From an uncultured Collinsella sp. (GTDB taxonomy: Bacteria > Actinomycetota > Coriobacteriia > Coriobacteriales > Coriobacteriaceae): DNA of 64,000 bases. How positions within the stretch are numbered: the first letter of the stretch is position 1; every line of letters starts with the position of its first letter. The notes beneath the pieces were generated by a model that saw only the letters and a program-made list of their open reading frames with translations, was not told where the DNA came from and did no database searches. The stretch is taken from contig CABQLK010000001.1 in assembly GCA_902465015.1 (NCBI GenBank), forward strand, positions 68,121-132,120, read 5' to 3'. The position numbers and the translations under genes are program-made. Of the stretch, positions 26,318 to 36,700 are shown one piece after another.

Positions 26318-27019
26318 CTAGCCGCGAGGCGCATCAATTGCGACCTTGCCGCTCTCCAGCACGTGAACGCGGCCGTCGGCGAGCATTTGCACGACCTCGG
26401 GATACAGCACATGTTCAATCGCGTGGATGTGCTCCTCGAGCGTGTCGACGTCCCAGCCCTCCTCGACAGCCAGCGCACGCTGGGCGATGATGGGGCCGTT
26501 GTCGTAGATCTCGTTGGCAAAATGCACGGTCACACCGGTCACCTTGACGCCGCGCGCAAAGGCATCGTCGATCGCATGCGCGCCGGTAAAGCTCGGCAGC
26601 AGCGCCGGATGCAAGTTGACCACGCGGTTGGGAAACGCCGCCAGCAGCGGCGTATGCACCATGCGCATGTAGCCGGCCATGACCACATACTCGCAGCCGC
26701 GCTCGAGCAGCTCATGCGCAATGATCTCGTCAGCCGCGATGGGATCGGCATAGACATCCTTGGACAGTGTGAGCGTCTGGATGCCCGCGCGCTCAGCGCG
26801 CTGCAAACCCTTAGCCGAAGGACGGCTCGACACCACAAGCTCAATCGAGGCGTTGAGCTTGCCGGCGGCGATCAAATCGATCAACGCCTGCAAGTTGGTA
26901 CCCGACCCGCTGATGAGCACGCCGATCTTGAGCGGCTCGGCGGTATCAGTGCCGGTCGGACGGTTATAGGGCACAAAGCCCAGGCCCTCGGCAGCAGTCA
27001 TCTGCTCGTTAGCGCTCAT
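26318..27019 (-). CDS. purN: Phosphoribosylglycinamide formyltransferase
   Basis: Third step of purine synthesis, using 10-formyl-THF. IGVLISGSGTNLQALID (near residue 32) binds phosphate; MAGYMRMVHTPLL (near 114) and NLHPALLPSFTGAHAIDDA (near 134) hold the catalytic Asn, His and Asp region. A 28-residue N-terminal extension precedes the domain. It overlaps purM by 11 nt, so the genes form one unit with purF upstream. Confidence 0.96.
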   Translation of the reverse strand: MSANEQMTAAEGLGFVPYNRPTGTDTAEPLKIGVLISGSGTNLQALIDLIAAGKLNASIELVVSSRPSAKGLQRAERAGIQTLTLSKDVYADPIAADEIIAHELLERGCEYVVMAGYMRMVHTPLLAAFPNRVVNLHPALLPSFTGAHAIDDAFARGVKVTGVTVHFANEIYDNGPIIAQRALAVEEGWDVDTLEEHIHAIEHVLYPEVVQMLADGRVHVLESGKVAIDAPRG

Positions 27020-28112
27020 CGGAGTACACGACCTTACAGGAACCCTCGACGCACTCGCCCACGCGGAACGGCTTCTCGCCCAGCGCGACCAGGGCCTCGG
27101 TAACCGCAGCCTCGTCCTCGGGGGCGACGATCAGGCACAGGCCGACACCCATGTTGAAGGTCTTGCATGCCTCGTTGGGCGCAAGCTCGGCCTGACGCGA
27201 CACGTAGGTGATGACGGGCGGAACATCCCAGCCCATCTCGGCGCCGTTGCGGGTGACCACGGCGTCGACGTCGTCGGCGAGCGCGCGGTTGAGGTTCTCG
27301 GTAATACCGCCGCCGGTGATATGGGCAATGGCATGAACGTTGGCGCCGCCGCGCAGCAGCTCCAGAATCGGCTTGACGTAGATGCGCGTGGGGGCCAGCA
27401 GAGCGTCTGCCAGCGATGCGCCGCCGAGCTCCTCGAGCGGACGGCTCAGCTCCTCGGCCTTAGCGGCGGCCTCGGGCGTGCCCGGCTTAATGCCGTCGAC
27501 ACCGATGACCTTGCGCACGAGTGAGTAACCGTTGGAGTGCACGCCGGTGGAGGGCAGGCCCAGGATCACATCGCCGGGTCGAACGTTCGCGGGGTCGAGC
27601 ATCTTGGGACGATCGACAACACCCACGGTAAAGCCGGCGAGGTCGTAATCGGCGGGGGCCATGACGCCCGGGTGCTCGGCCATCTCGCCGCCCACGAGCG
27701 CGCAGCCCGCGAGCTTGCAGCCGTCGGCCACGCCCTTGATGATCTTTGCCATGTGCTCGGCCTCAATGTGACCGATGGCAACGTAATCCAGGAAGAACAG
27801 CGGCTCGGCGCCCGAAGCCAAAATGTCATTGACGCACATGGCGACCAGGTCCTGGCCCACCGTCTCGTGACGGTCCATGATCTGGGCGAGCACGAGCTTG
27901 GTGCCCACGCCGTCGGTGCCGCTGATCAGGATCGGGTCTTCCATATCCTTAAGCGCGGCGGCCGAGAACAGGCCACCAAAGCCACCGATGCCGCCGATGA
28001 CCTCGGGGCGGTTGGTGTCCTTGACCATCTGCTTAATAGCGTCGACGGCGCGGCCGCCCTCGGCGGTATCGACGCCGGCGTCCTCATACGTCACATGCTT
28101 GCTGTCGCTCAT
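27009..28112 (-). CDS. purM: Phosphoribosylformylglycinamidine cyclo-ligase
   Basis: Fifth step of purine synthesis, closing the imidazole ring (AIR synthase). TYEDAGVDTAEGGRAVD (residue 9), ISGTDGVGTKLVLA (near 64), CVNDILASGAEPLFFLDY (near 92) and GGEMAEHPG (near 139) are the expected motifs. The 367-aa length is slightly above average. It follows purF after a 157-nt gap that carries a repeat arm. Confidence 0.97.
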   Translation of the reverse strand: MSDSKHVTYEDAGVDTAEGGRAVDAIKQMVKDTNRPEVIGGIGGFGGLFSAAALKDMEDPILISGTDGVGTKLVLAQIMDRHETVGQDLVAMCVNDILASGAEPLFFLDYVAIGHIEAEHMAKIIKGVADGCKLAGCALVGGEMAEHPGVMAPADYDLAGFTVGVVDRPKMLDPANVRPGDVILGLPSTGVHSNGYSLVRKVIGVDGIKPGTPEAAAKAEELSRPLEELGGASLADALLAPTRIYVKPILELLRGGANVHAIAHITGGGITENLNRALADDVDAVVTRNGAEMGWDVPPVITYVSRQAELAPNEACKTFNMGVGLCLIVAPEDEAAVTEALVALGEKPFRVGECVEGSCKVVYSDER

Positions 28113-28229
28113 CTGAGCCTTCCTCTCCCACTACCGTGGCGCCGCGCGGACGCCAAACGGTGCTCATAGTTGCGTTCATTTCGGCGCGTGCCATAACGGC
28201 ACGCGCCGTCATATCAACAAAACAGCAGG

Positions 28230-28257
28230 TAAAACCTACCAAAATAAACCTGTCCCC
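28230..28257. repeat. Single arm of the GGGACAGG repeat family
   Basis: TAAAACCTACCAAAATAAAC followed by CTGTCCCC matches the right arm of the element at 16861-17040 with few changes. No partner arm is seen. It lies between purF and purM. Confidence 0.75.
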
Positions 28258-28269
28258 ACATGGCAGGCT

Positions 28270-29940
28270 TTAGGCCTCGCCGTGCTCCTCTTCCCAGCTG
28301 CGGTCGTCGTATTTCTCGACCACGGCGTCGTCGTCAAAGTGCAGCGGCTTGTCCAGGTTGCGGGGCTTAAAGCCCTCCATGAACTTGTCGCGGCCAAAGC
28401 TCTCGGGAATCGCCACGGGGTAGCGTCCGGTAAAGCACGCATCGCAGTAACCGCCCTTGGGCATGACCTTCAGCAGGCCCTCGACCGAAAGGAAGGCCAG
28501 CGAATCGGCGCCGATATACTCGCAAATCTCGTCGACCGTCTTGTTGGCGCTGATAAGCTGCGACTGCACGTCGGTATCGATGCCGTAGAAGCACGGCCAG
28601 ATGACCTCGGGCGAGTTGATGCGGATATGAATCTCCTTGGCGCCGGCGTTGCGCAGCATCTTGACGAGCTGCACCATGGTGGTGCCGCGGACGATGGAGT
28701 CGTCGATGACGACTAGGCGCTTGCCCTCGATGTTGTCGCGCAGCGGGTTGAGCTTCATACGCACGCCCATGGCACGCAGCTCCTGCGTAGGCTCGATAAA
28801 CGTACGGCCCACATAGCGATTCTTGATGAGGCCCTCGCCAAAGGGAATGCCGCTCTCGTGCGAATACCCCTCCGCGGGCGGCAGACCGGAGTCGGGCACG
28901 CCGATAACCAGGTCGGCCTCGACGGGCTCCTCATGTGCCAGCTGACGACCCATGTCATAACGGCAGGCGTAGACGCTCTTGCCGTTCATGATGGAGTCGG
29001 GGCGAGCGAAGTAGACCTGCTCAAAGATGCAGTTAGCAGGCTCTTCGGCGGCAGGCACGCCCTGCTCAGACACAAGGCCCTCGGCGCTGATGCGCAAAAT
29101 CTCGCCGGGACGGACGTCGCGGACGTACTCAGCGCCCACAATGTCGAGCGCACAAGTCTCGGAGGCGACGACCCAGCCGCCGGCGCGGGTGACATGGGTG
29201 GTGGCGTCGACCGTCGCGGCGCCGTCCTGCGACGGCAGCTGCGAAACGGATGCGGCGTCGGCCTGATCCAGGCCCTCGTCCACGAGCTTGCCCAGCACGA
29301 GCGGGCGAATGCCGTGCGGGTCGCGGAATGCGTAGAGCGCCTGCTCGTTAATGAGCGTCATGGCGTAGCCGCCGCGCACAAGCTCCATGGTCTTACGAAT
29401 GCCCTCGCGCAGGTGGCCCGTACGCTGGGTAAAGTAGCCGATAAGCTTGGTCGCGACCTCGGAATCCGAATTGGAGAGGAACGGTACGCCCAGCTCGATC
29501 AGCTGGCGGCGCAGCTCGTCGGTGTTGACGAGGGTGCCGTTGTGCGCGAGCGCGATAATGACGCTATTGATGGTAGAGAGGTGCGGCTGAGAGGCTTCCC
29601 AGCTCTTGGCGCCGGCGGTGCCGTAGCGCACATGGCCCACGGCCAGCTGACCGGAGAGCGTCGACAAGTCGGCATTGGAGAACACACGGTCGAGCAGGCC
29701 CAGATCCTTGCGGACCATAACCGTACCGCCGTCACCAACAGCGATTCCCGCCGATTCTTGGCCACGGTGCTGCAGTGCACGCAGGCCAAAGTACGTCAGT
29801 CGAGCCACGTCGCGATCGGGCGCCCACACACCAAAAACGCCGCATTCCTCATGCAGCTGGTCGGAGTCCGGATCATACGTCGACATGGTGTTCACCTGTC
29901 CCGCGGCACGCTCGGCCGCGCGGATGGTTTCTTGAGACAT
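28270..29940 (-). CDS. purF: Amidophosphoribosyltransferase, Fe-S and propeptide type
   Basis: Committed step of purine synthesis. The catalytic Cys is internal (HEECGVFGVW, near residue 34), so the first ~33 residues form a propeptide that must be removed. Cys residues in ANCIFEQVYF, WPCFYGIDTD and YCDACFTGRYP match the 4Fe-4S ligands of the Bacillus-type enzyme. The PRPP loop is VVIDDSIVRGTTM. GAGGGG precedes the ATG. An ATTATA (TATAAT on this strand) at 29982-29987 is a probable -10 box. First gene of purF-purM-purN. Confidence 0.96.
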   Translation of the reverse strand: MSQETIRAAERAAGQVNTMSTYDPDSDQLHEECGVFGVWAPDRDVARLTYFGLRALQHRGQESAGIAVGDGGTVMVRKDLGLLDRVFSNADLSTLSGQLAVGHVRYGTAGAKSWEASQPHLSTINSVIIALAHNGTLVNTDELRRQLIELGVPFLSNSDSEVATKLIGYFTQRTGHLREGIRKTMELVRGGYAMTLINEQALYAFRDPHGIRPLVLGKLVDEGLDQADAASVSQLPSQDGAATVDATTHVTRAGGWVVASETCALDIVGAEYVRDVRPGEILRISAEGLVSEQGVPAAEEPANCIFEQVYFARPDSIMNGKSVYACRYDMGRQLAHEEPVEADLVIGVPDSGLPPAEGYSHESGIPFGEGLIKNRYVGRTFIEPTQELRAMGVRMKLNPLRDNIEGKRLVVIDDSIVRGTTMVQLVKMLRNAGAKEIHIRINSPEVIWPCFYGIDTDVQSQLISANKTVDEICEYIGADSLAFLSVEGLLKVMPKGGYCDACFTGRYPVAIPESFGRDKFMEGFKPRNLDKPLHFDDDAVVEKYDDRSWEEEHGEA

Positions 29941-30170
29941 GGCATCCCCTCAGAGCCTCGTATTTTGGCGTTACCCGCCTTATTATACGCACGGCGCGAC
30001 ACGCTCCCCAGCGCATGAGCAGCGCTTTTTAAAAGCCCACCGAGCTAATAATCCGTTTTGCGGCCAAACATTTTATCGGTCTGTCCAGTGCAAGCACCCG
30101 CGCTCCCAGATGGCCGCCGCGTCCACCGTTGGGGATTACAAAGTTGCAATTGGGACGTTCGTCCTGTCTT

Positions 30171-30199
30171 TTGGCAGGTCGGCGGCGTATCCTTATAAC
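30171..30199 (+). promoter_or_regulatory. Promoter of the CmpB-type membrane protein gene
   Basis: TTGGCA (-35) and TATAAC (-10) are 17 bp apart, ending 26 nt before the start codon. Confidence 0.65.
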
Positions 30200-30225
30200 C
30201 TACAACAAAGCGAGAAAGGTTCTGT

Positions 30226-31455
30226 ATGGATCGAAACGAACTCGACCCCAGCGTCCCCAGCGCCACGGAGGTCAGGAAGATCCCGCTCATCATTAAGGTG
30301 TACGCCGTCCTGTGCATCCTGTCCGGCGTGGGCACGCTCCCGTCAGTCGGCGCCTTTATGTGGCAGGTCATCACCGCGCTCATTAACGGCAACGCCGCCG
30401 CCAAGCTCGGCGACAACACGCTCGTCGCGGTCGGCCTTATCGTCGCCGGCATCATGCTCTCTGCGGCAAGTGCCGTCATCCTGATCATCTTTGGCCTGGA
30501 CCTTATCAAAAACCAGCGCCGCAACGCCGCCCGCCTGTCCTACATCCTTATTGCATTCACCGTCGTCGAGCTTTTGGTCGACGTGATGCTCCAGGGTATC
30601 GGGCTCTTCTTGCTTCGTCCCGCCGTCCAGCTCGGCATCCTCATCGCGCTTTCGGCAACCGTCGACCCCACGCTGCGCCAGGAGCGCGAACTGCAGCGCC
30701 GCCTGCAGGAGATGCTCGACCGCGACGCCGCGGACGAGGGCATGCTCGGCCGCGATGAAACCGGCGAGGGCTATATCAAACTCAACTACTTCAACCTGTT
30801 CTGGGTATTCCTCGTCTGCTGCGTGCTCGGCCTGATCGCCGAGGACATCTGGCACATGACGGTCGACGACCCAGGCGTCTACCAGGACCGCGCCGGCATG
30901 CTGTTTGGTCCCTTCAGCCCCATCTATGGCTTTGGCGCCGTACTCATGACCATGGTGCTCAACCGCTTCTATAAAAAGAACCCCATCATCATTTTCCTGG
31001 TAAGCGCTGTGCTCGGCGCGAGCTTTGAGGTGTTCGTGGGCTGGTTTATGCAGACCTCATTTGGCGTGGTCTCGTGGAGCTACTCGCACATGAAGCTGTT
31101 CGGCATGCCCGACCCACTCGCCGTCCTTACGGGCGGACGCACCTGCACGGGCTTTGCCTGCCTGTGGGGCCTGGGTGGCCTTATCTGGATCAAGCTGCTG
31201 CTGCCGAGGCTGCTCAAGCTCATCAACATGATTCCGTGGAAGAGCCGCTACTCGGCTACCGTCATCTTTACCGTCATTATGCTGGTCGACGGCGTCATGA
31301 CGCTACAGTCGCTCGACTACTGGTACCAGCGCGTCAACGGCACGGAGCCGGATATTCCCGTCGCGCAGTTCTACGGCAAGTACTTCGATAACGACTACAT
31401 GGAGAACCGCTTCCAGAGCATGACCATGAGCCCCAAGGATGCGACGCGCGTGTAG
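30226..31455 (+). CDS. CmpB-type (putative ABC transporter type IV) membrane protein
   Basis: A 409-aa integral membrane protein of unknown function. The N-terminal half has four membrane segments (about 20-145). After a charged cytosolic stretch (RQERELQRRLQEMLDRDAAD, near 147-166) the C-terminal half matches the CmpB-like family: YFNLFWVFLVCCVLGLIAED (near 187), GPFSPIYGFGAVLMT (near 227) and FEVFVGWFMQ (near 267). AAAGG precedes the ATG. It is transcribed alone and converges on the MoaE-like gene. Confidence 0.82.
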   Translation: MDRNELDPSVPSATEVRKIPLIIKVYAVLCILSGVGTLPSVGAFMWQVITALINGNAAAKLGDNTLVAVGLIVAGIMLSAASAVILIIFGLDLIKNQRRNAARLSYILIAFTVVELLVDVMLQGIGLFLLRPAVQLGILIALSATVDPTLRQERELQRRLQEMLDRDAADEGMLGRDETGEGYIKLNYFNLFWVFLVCCVLGLIAEDIWHMTVDDPGVYQDRAGMLFGPFSPIYGFGAVLMTMVLNRFYKKNPIIIFLVSAVLGASFEVFVGWFMQTSFGVVSWSYSHMKLFGMPDPLAVLTGGRTCTGFACLWGLGGLIWIKLLLPRLLKLINMIPWKSRYSATVIFTVIMLVDGVMTLQSLDYWYQRVNGTEPDIPVAQFYGKYFDNDYMENRFQSMTMSPKDATRV

Positions 31456-31476
31456 CGCCCACCGCGCCCAAAACGT

Positions 31477-31516
31477 AAAATGCCCGCCGGTATCACACGT
31501 ACCGGCGGGCATTTTT
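31477..31516. terminator. Bidirectional terminator
   Basis: Perfect 15-bp stem AAAATGCCCGCCGGT (31477-31491) with 31501-31515; A/T runs on both sides serve the convergent genes on either side. Confidence 0.93.
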
Positions 31517-31545
31517 ATAAACGACCCTTCTATCGACGCAAGCCC

Positions 31546-31965
31546 CTACGCCTCGCGCTCGACCTCGCTCACACACTCATTTTTGATGGTACCGACGAGC
31601 GCCTGCAGTGCGTCGACCACATGCGGGCGAATGTCTCCGCCAATGAGCACGAGCATGATGTCGTCGCCCACGGTAAGCTCACCGCTCGCCAGCCACACGC
31701 GCACATAGCCGATACCCGGCATCGCGCGCGTTGCCTCGATAGCAGCCTGCACCTTATCGGCATCGAAGCCAAACACCATGCCGCCCACCTTATGTCCAGG
31801 CGCCACACCATCTGTCTCGACCCCACGCACCTCGGACTTAGGCGTCGCACGCACCACGCCGTTGTGTGTCAGGTACATCCCACAATTAGCCGCCGAAACA
31901 TCGGCCTTGGCTTCGCGCAGCCAGGCATCAACCGAAGGCATCGATTTGCCGTTCTCAAGCATCAT
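31546..31965 (-). CDS. MoaE-like (molybdopterin synthase large-subunit family) protein
   Basis: A 139-aa protein resembling MoaE: GMYLTHNGVVRATPKSEVRG (near residue 29) stands where MoaE has its GTVR motif, VRVWLASGELTVGDDIMLVL (near 90) where HRVG-L-GE occurs, then GGDIRPHVVDAL and a Lys in VGTIKNECVSE at the catalytic position. Likeness is moderate. No other molybdenum cofactor gene is near, so it may have another role. It starts with AGGAGAAATG context. Confidence 0.6.
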   Translation of the reverse strand: MMLENGKSMPSVDAWLREAKADVSAANCGMYLTHNGVVRATPKSEVRGVETDGVAPGHKVGGMVFGFDADKVQAAIEATRAMPGIGYVRVWLASGELTVGDDIMLVLIGGDIRPHVVDALQALVGTIKNECVSEVEREA

Positions 31966-32028
31966 TTCTCCTTTTGATTTCCAGGGTTATCTTTTGGGAC
32001 GGGGCTTTTTTAGCTACTCTCGAACCAC

Positions 32029-33027
32029 TTATTCCTCGACCGGCGTGAGTACCATGACGGCGCGTGTGTTGCTCAGCGACAGCGAACGGCAAGTCACAAG
32101 CGTTACGATCTTGGTTGCCGAAGCGGCACGATCGGTGGCATCGCTCGCCACGGCCGAGGCACCATCGAGCATCTCGGACAGGTAATTCTTCAGTCCGTCA
32201 TCGCCCTCAAAGTTGGGCGTGCGCGCCTTGGCATACGTGTCCTCGACCACCTTGGTCGCCAGCGGGCGCAACTTATACGTCGCATCACGCGTGATGTAGT
32301 ACACGTATTCCATGCTGTCGAACGTCGCCTGATCGGTCGTATCCGAAATCACGTTGAACATCGAACCGTCGTTCATATGATGACCGTAAATCGTGGTCTG
32401 CTGATCCACCATGCCCGGCGCGGTGTCGTCGCTATCCAGGAAGATGGCGCCCGACGCATTGGCCGTACCGTCAAACAGCGTGTTGAGGTACTTGGAGTTG
32501 TTGTTGGTCTGCACCACGGGGTAGTTGATGTTGGTGCCGGGCGCGTAAATCCAACCCACAACCTCGGGATTTGTCTGGGCCAGCGCATTGAAGTCGACAA
32601 TTGGCACGCCACTGGCGTCCTTGTCGCTCACATATTGATTTTCGATTTTTTGATACGACTCGCTCGCCTGCTTGTAGCCAATCTGCGCGTTGATAAAGAT
32701 GGCGGCAGCGGCAACGATCAGGCCAATGCCGATAATGATGAGCAAAATGGGAATGACGGAGCGGCGCTTTTTACGCGACGGCTCGGTATAGCTCGATGGC
32801 GCGGCATGCGCCGAAGAGCGAGGTGGCTTCTTGGCCGTACTGTATGACGAAGGGCGATATGCAGCCGGCGTATCCTGACGGCGATGCTTCGCCGGCGTCA
32901 CGGGACGCGGCGCGCGCGGCTGCTGAGGAGAGGATGTCCGACCCTGCTGCGGCGCGCGGGCTGCTCCCGACTTGGCTGGATCGGGAATCCGAGAAGCCGA
33001 AAAACGCTTTCCCTGATAGTCGGACAT
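32029..33027 (-). CDS. Class B sortase
   Basis: Membrane transpeptidase that anchors wall proteins or pilins. An unusually long Pro/Ser/Arg-rich cytosolic tail (about 1-88) precedes the membrane segment (about 90-112). The catalytic domain holds VVGWIYAPGTNINYPVVQ, the catalytic His in TTIYGHHM (near residue 217), the Cys in TLVTCRSL (near 312) and a following Arg (SNTRAVM). A GH31 protein with an IPNTG wall signal is encoded about 7 kb away in the same direction, a possible but unproven substrate. Confidence 0.92.
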   Translation of the reverse strand: MSDYQGKRFSASRIPDPAKSGAARAPQQGRTSSPQQPRAPRPVTPAKHRRQDTPAAYRPSSYSTAKKPPRSSAHAAPSSYTEPSRKKRRSVIPILLIIIGIGLIVAAAAIFINAQIGYKQASESYQKIENQYVSDKDASGVPIVDFNALAQTNPEVVGWIYAPGTNINYPVVQTNNNSKYLNTLFDGTANASGAIFLDSDDTAPGMVDQQTTIYGHHMNDGSMFNVISDTTDQATFDSMEYVYYITRDATYKLRPLATKVVEDTYAKARTPNFEGDDGLKNYLSEMLDGASAVASDATDRAASATKIVTLVTCRSLSLSNTRAVMVLTPVEE

Positions 33028-33063
33028 GGCTCTCCTTATGCTGCAAATGGACTGGCAGAGCGC

Positions 33064-33528
33064 TTAGGCGTCAGCCATCTCCTGCTTCATCTTCTCGATA
33101 ACCTTGCGGTACTCGGGGTCGCAGGCGCCCAGGATCTGCGTGGCGTAGATGGCGGCGTTCTTGGCACCGTTGATGGCAACACAGGCAACGGGCACGCCCG
33201 AAGGCATCTGCACCATCGACAGCAGCGAGTCCATACCACCCAGATCGCTCGTCTTCATAGGCACGCCGATGACCGGCAGCGGCGTAAACGCAGCCACGAC
33301 GCCGCCCAGGTGAGCAGCCTTGCCGGCGGCAGCGATAATCACCTTGATGCCGCGGTCGGCAGCGGTCGAGGCCCACTCATGGACCTTCGCCGGCGTGCGG
33401 TGCGCGCTCGCGATCACGAGCTCATAGGGCACACCCAGTGCCTCGAGCTCGGCGGTGCAGCCTTCCATAACGCCCAGATCGGACTTGGAACCCATGATGA
33501 TCCCGACAACCGGCTTTTGATCTGCCAT
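33064..33528 (-). CDS. purE: N5-carboxyaminoimidazole ribonucleotide mutase
   Basis: Class I PurE, moves the carboxyl group in purine synthesis. GIIMGSKSDLGVM (residue 9), SAHRTPAKVHEW (near 43), AAAGKAAHLGGVVA (near 70) and GAKNAAIYATQIL (near 123) are diagnostic. The ATG at 33528 with AGGAGG upstream was chosen over a TTG two codons earlier. No purK is beside it. Confidence 0.95.
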   Translation of the reverse strand: MADQKPVVGIIMGSKSDLGVMEGCTAELEALGVPYELVIASAHRTPAKVHEWASTAADRGIKVIIAAAGKAAHLGGVVAAFTPLPVIGVPMKTSDLGGMDSLLSMVQMPSGVPVACVAINGAKNAAIYATQILGACDPEYRKVIEKMKQEMADA

Positions 33529-33683
33529 AAACAAAGACCTCCTGTTGAGAGCGGTGACGCGGCGAATCCGCGACCCTTAACTGCAAATAATTCAAGTATA
33601 GCCGCCGATGCTGATGTGTTCGGCGGGAGACGGAACGCTTTGCGAGATTAAGGCCGAAGGGTCGGAGCTTTCCGCCTACATTC

Positions 33684-33727
33684 AAAAAGCGTGCCCACCG
33701 TCCTTGGGTGGGACGGCGGGCACGCTT
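33684..33727 (-). terminator. Intrinsic terminator of the GH31 gene
   Basis: Stem AAGCGTGCCC (33687-33696) with GGGCACGCTT (33718-33727), extended by ACCGTCC/GGACGG, then a T-run on the minus strand. Confidence 0.88.
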
Positions 33728-33745
33728 GCTTAGCTGTTGCTGGGG

Positions 33746-36700
33746 CTACTTAGCCTTGCTGCGACGATGGAAGAAAGCGCCGATCGCGGCGATGATGGCG
33801 CCAAGACCACCGACGGTCGCGACGGTCGCCGCCGTCTGGTCTCCGGTATTGGGAATCGCCGAACCGTTCTTCTTGCTGCCCTGGGCCTTGTCGCCTGCGG
33901 GCTTGCCCGCCTGGTTGCCGCCGTTCGAGCCATTGCCGGAACCCTGGTTGCCCGAGCCGCCCTGATTGCCGGAATCGGCATCCTTGAGGCTCTCAATAGC
34001 CAGCTTGAGCTGGTCATAGGCCGCCTGGAGCTGGGTGTCGGAAGCATTCTCAGCACCCAAGACGTCCTCGGCGTAGGTAATGGCATCCGTCAGGGCCTTG
34101 ACAGACTCGGCCGTCTTGCCCCTAGTGTCAGTCTCCTTCGCCTGCTTGACCAGGGCCTTGAGCTGCTTCTTAGTCGGTTTCTCGACCGGGGCCACCGGGG
34201 TCTTCTCGAGCGCGCCGCGGGCGCTCTCGAGCGCCCTGAGCGCCTGGTCGACCTCGTCCTGCGTGGCTTTCTCGTCGCTCAAGATGGCGCGGGCGCTCGC
34301 CAGGGCGTTCTCGAGCGCCGTCCAGGAGGCCTCGGTGTAGTCACCGGCCTTGAGGTCGCCGGCAGCAACCTCGGCATCAACCTTTTCGATCGCGGTAGCG
34401 AGATCATCCTTCGCCACCGGATCGGGGACGGCCGTACCGTAGAACTTGAGCTCCGCCATGCTGCAGTAGGCATCAACGTTGCCACCGCCGGCGTGAATCA
34501 CCTTGACGGTCACGTAGCGACCGCGCGCGGCGCCAAAGCTCATCTGTTTCCAGTCGCCACGGTCGGTGAGCACGCGGCCGTCATTGTCGAAGGCGAACGT
34601 ACCCATCGACGCGGCGGTGCCCATCTCATAACCGTCGGCAGTGTCGGAGACCAGTATCTCGGCCTCGAAGATATCGCCGTTAGTGCCGCCGTCCTGGCGC
34701 GGCAGGAATGTAACGTCGGTGAGATCGTAGTCGCGGCCCAGGTCGACACTCAGATACTGGGGCATACCGGTCCCATGGGCCCAGTCGCTGTGCCAAAGCG
34801 TCCGCTCGTCGCCGTCGAGAGCGTTGACGGCGTTGCTGCCCTCGTAGTCGGCCTCACTCGAGAAGCCGGCCACCTTGACGTTCTTGCGGTTCTCGGGCGT
34901 GTTGATAAGAATCTTCTCATCGACAGGGCGCATCTTGAGGCCGTCGATTGCCTTCTCGATCTTGGCTGTGGCGTCTGCGACATCCTTCTTGCTATAGCTG
35001 CCTTGGCCGCCGTCGAGGAGCTTCTGAGCCGCCTCGACCGCAGCGGTGAGAGCTGCATAGGAATCCTTAGTGTAGACGGATTCGCTGTAGCCCGCGGCCT
35101 CGGAAAGCGCTGCCACGAGCGCAGAGGTATCGACACCAGCCTTGACTTCGACCTCATAGGATGCGGTCTTGGAGGGGTCGAGTACCGACGCCACCGTGAT
35201 CTTTGCCTTGCCGGCCTTGTTGGCACGCAGGTAGTAGCTCACGCTATCGCCAGCCTGAACAGCGGAGACGCTTACCACAGAGGGGTCGGAGCTCTCGACC
35301 GTCACATAGGGGTAGCCGGCGCTCTCAGGCGTGGCCTTGGCGTCGACGAGCGTAGCGTCGCCTTCAAAGAACTCGGTCTGGTTCTTGCCTAGCTCGACAC
35401 CCTCGATGGCCTCGACACCCTGCGTGTAGTTGAAGTTGACCTCACGCAGTGTGAGCATCTGGTCACCCGATGCCTCAAGCGGCGTGACCTCGACCTTGGT
35501 CGCCTTCTTGCCCTTGTTCTCGGCAGAGAGGCCAAAAGCGTAGCGAGCCCGGAAGGAATCGTACTCCCCGCCCGCGAACTCTTGGGTCGAGCCATCCTCG
35601 AACGTCACGACAGCCTTGATCTTCTGCACGGTTCCGTTGCCACCGTTGCGGTTAACGACCTCGACACTATCGAGTTTCGAAGGCGTCTTAAATGCGAATG
35701 TCATCGTGGTGGGAAGCTTCACGTAACTCGGAAGCTTACCCTCGCTGTCCCAGTTGCCGCTCCAGTTCCATAGGAACTCAAAGCCGTTGTCGCCCTCGTT
35801 ATTATCGAACAGCGCGTTATAGCTCTTCTGCTGGATAAGTTTCTCGACGTTGGTCCCGTCGTCGGTCGTGAGCTCATCGTTGGTCATCGTGATGTTGAAG
35901 GCATCCTGACCGTACTCGGCGACCGTTGGCTGAGGAACATCCGGCATCGTCACCGTGCCGTCGCTCGCAAACTCAAGTGCGTCGCATGCCGGACCGATGA
36001 GCCAAGATGTCGAGGGCAGTTCGACCTTGCCGGCGGTCTTGGCCTTGAGCTTGAAACTCGCCACCGCGCCGGTACCGTTGTAGAGCTTGCCATCGCCGCG
36101 GTTGGCAAAGGCGAGATTGATAGTCTGCGTTCTGTCCGCGAACTGGACCTTCTCGCGAGACAGGTTCTCCATGCCGGCAGTCGAGCCGTCCTGCGCGATG
36201 CTCTCGGACACAAACTCGAACTGGTCGCTCTTGAAGTTGACGAGAGCGCCCAGGGCGTTGACGTTCTTGGCGTCGGCCGCATAGACATCAACGGTGATCT
36301 CATCACCGGCCTCGACCTCGGTCTTGCTCGGAATCACCGCGAGCGAACCTGCGACCTTGCCCTTTTGTTTAGTGCCGCCGTCAAGACCCGCCATGGTGAA
36401 CGAGTAATCGTAGACGTCGTAAACGCCGTTATCGTTGAGGTCGGCGAAGTGGTCGCGGATCTGCGAACCGAACGTCGGGGTATCGGGCTCGCGGTTCTCG
36501 AGGCCCAGATAGTTCTTCATGTTGGAGTAGTCTCCGTCGGAGATCGTGGCCTTGTTGAGGTTGGAGCCCACGGCGAAGCCATCCGTGCCGTCGGTCTTGT
36601 AGATGGCAATCTCGGACGCGGAGAAGAAATTGCCGACCGAGGCGAGCGGTGTCATGCGCACGTAACGGGCGGCCACGGTGCCGTCAAACGCTACCGTCTT

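Noticed and set aside
29941..30225. Purine riboswitch between purF and the CmpB-type gene
   Set aside because: No purine-riboswitch-like conserved junction or kissing loops could be found on either strand.
33737..35392. Open frame opposite the 3' part of the GH31 gene
   Set aside because: Antisense shadow; the minus-strand gene has clear domains throughout.
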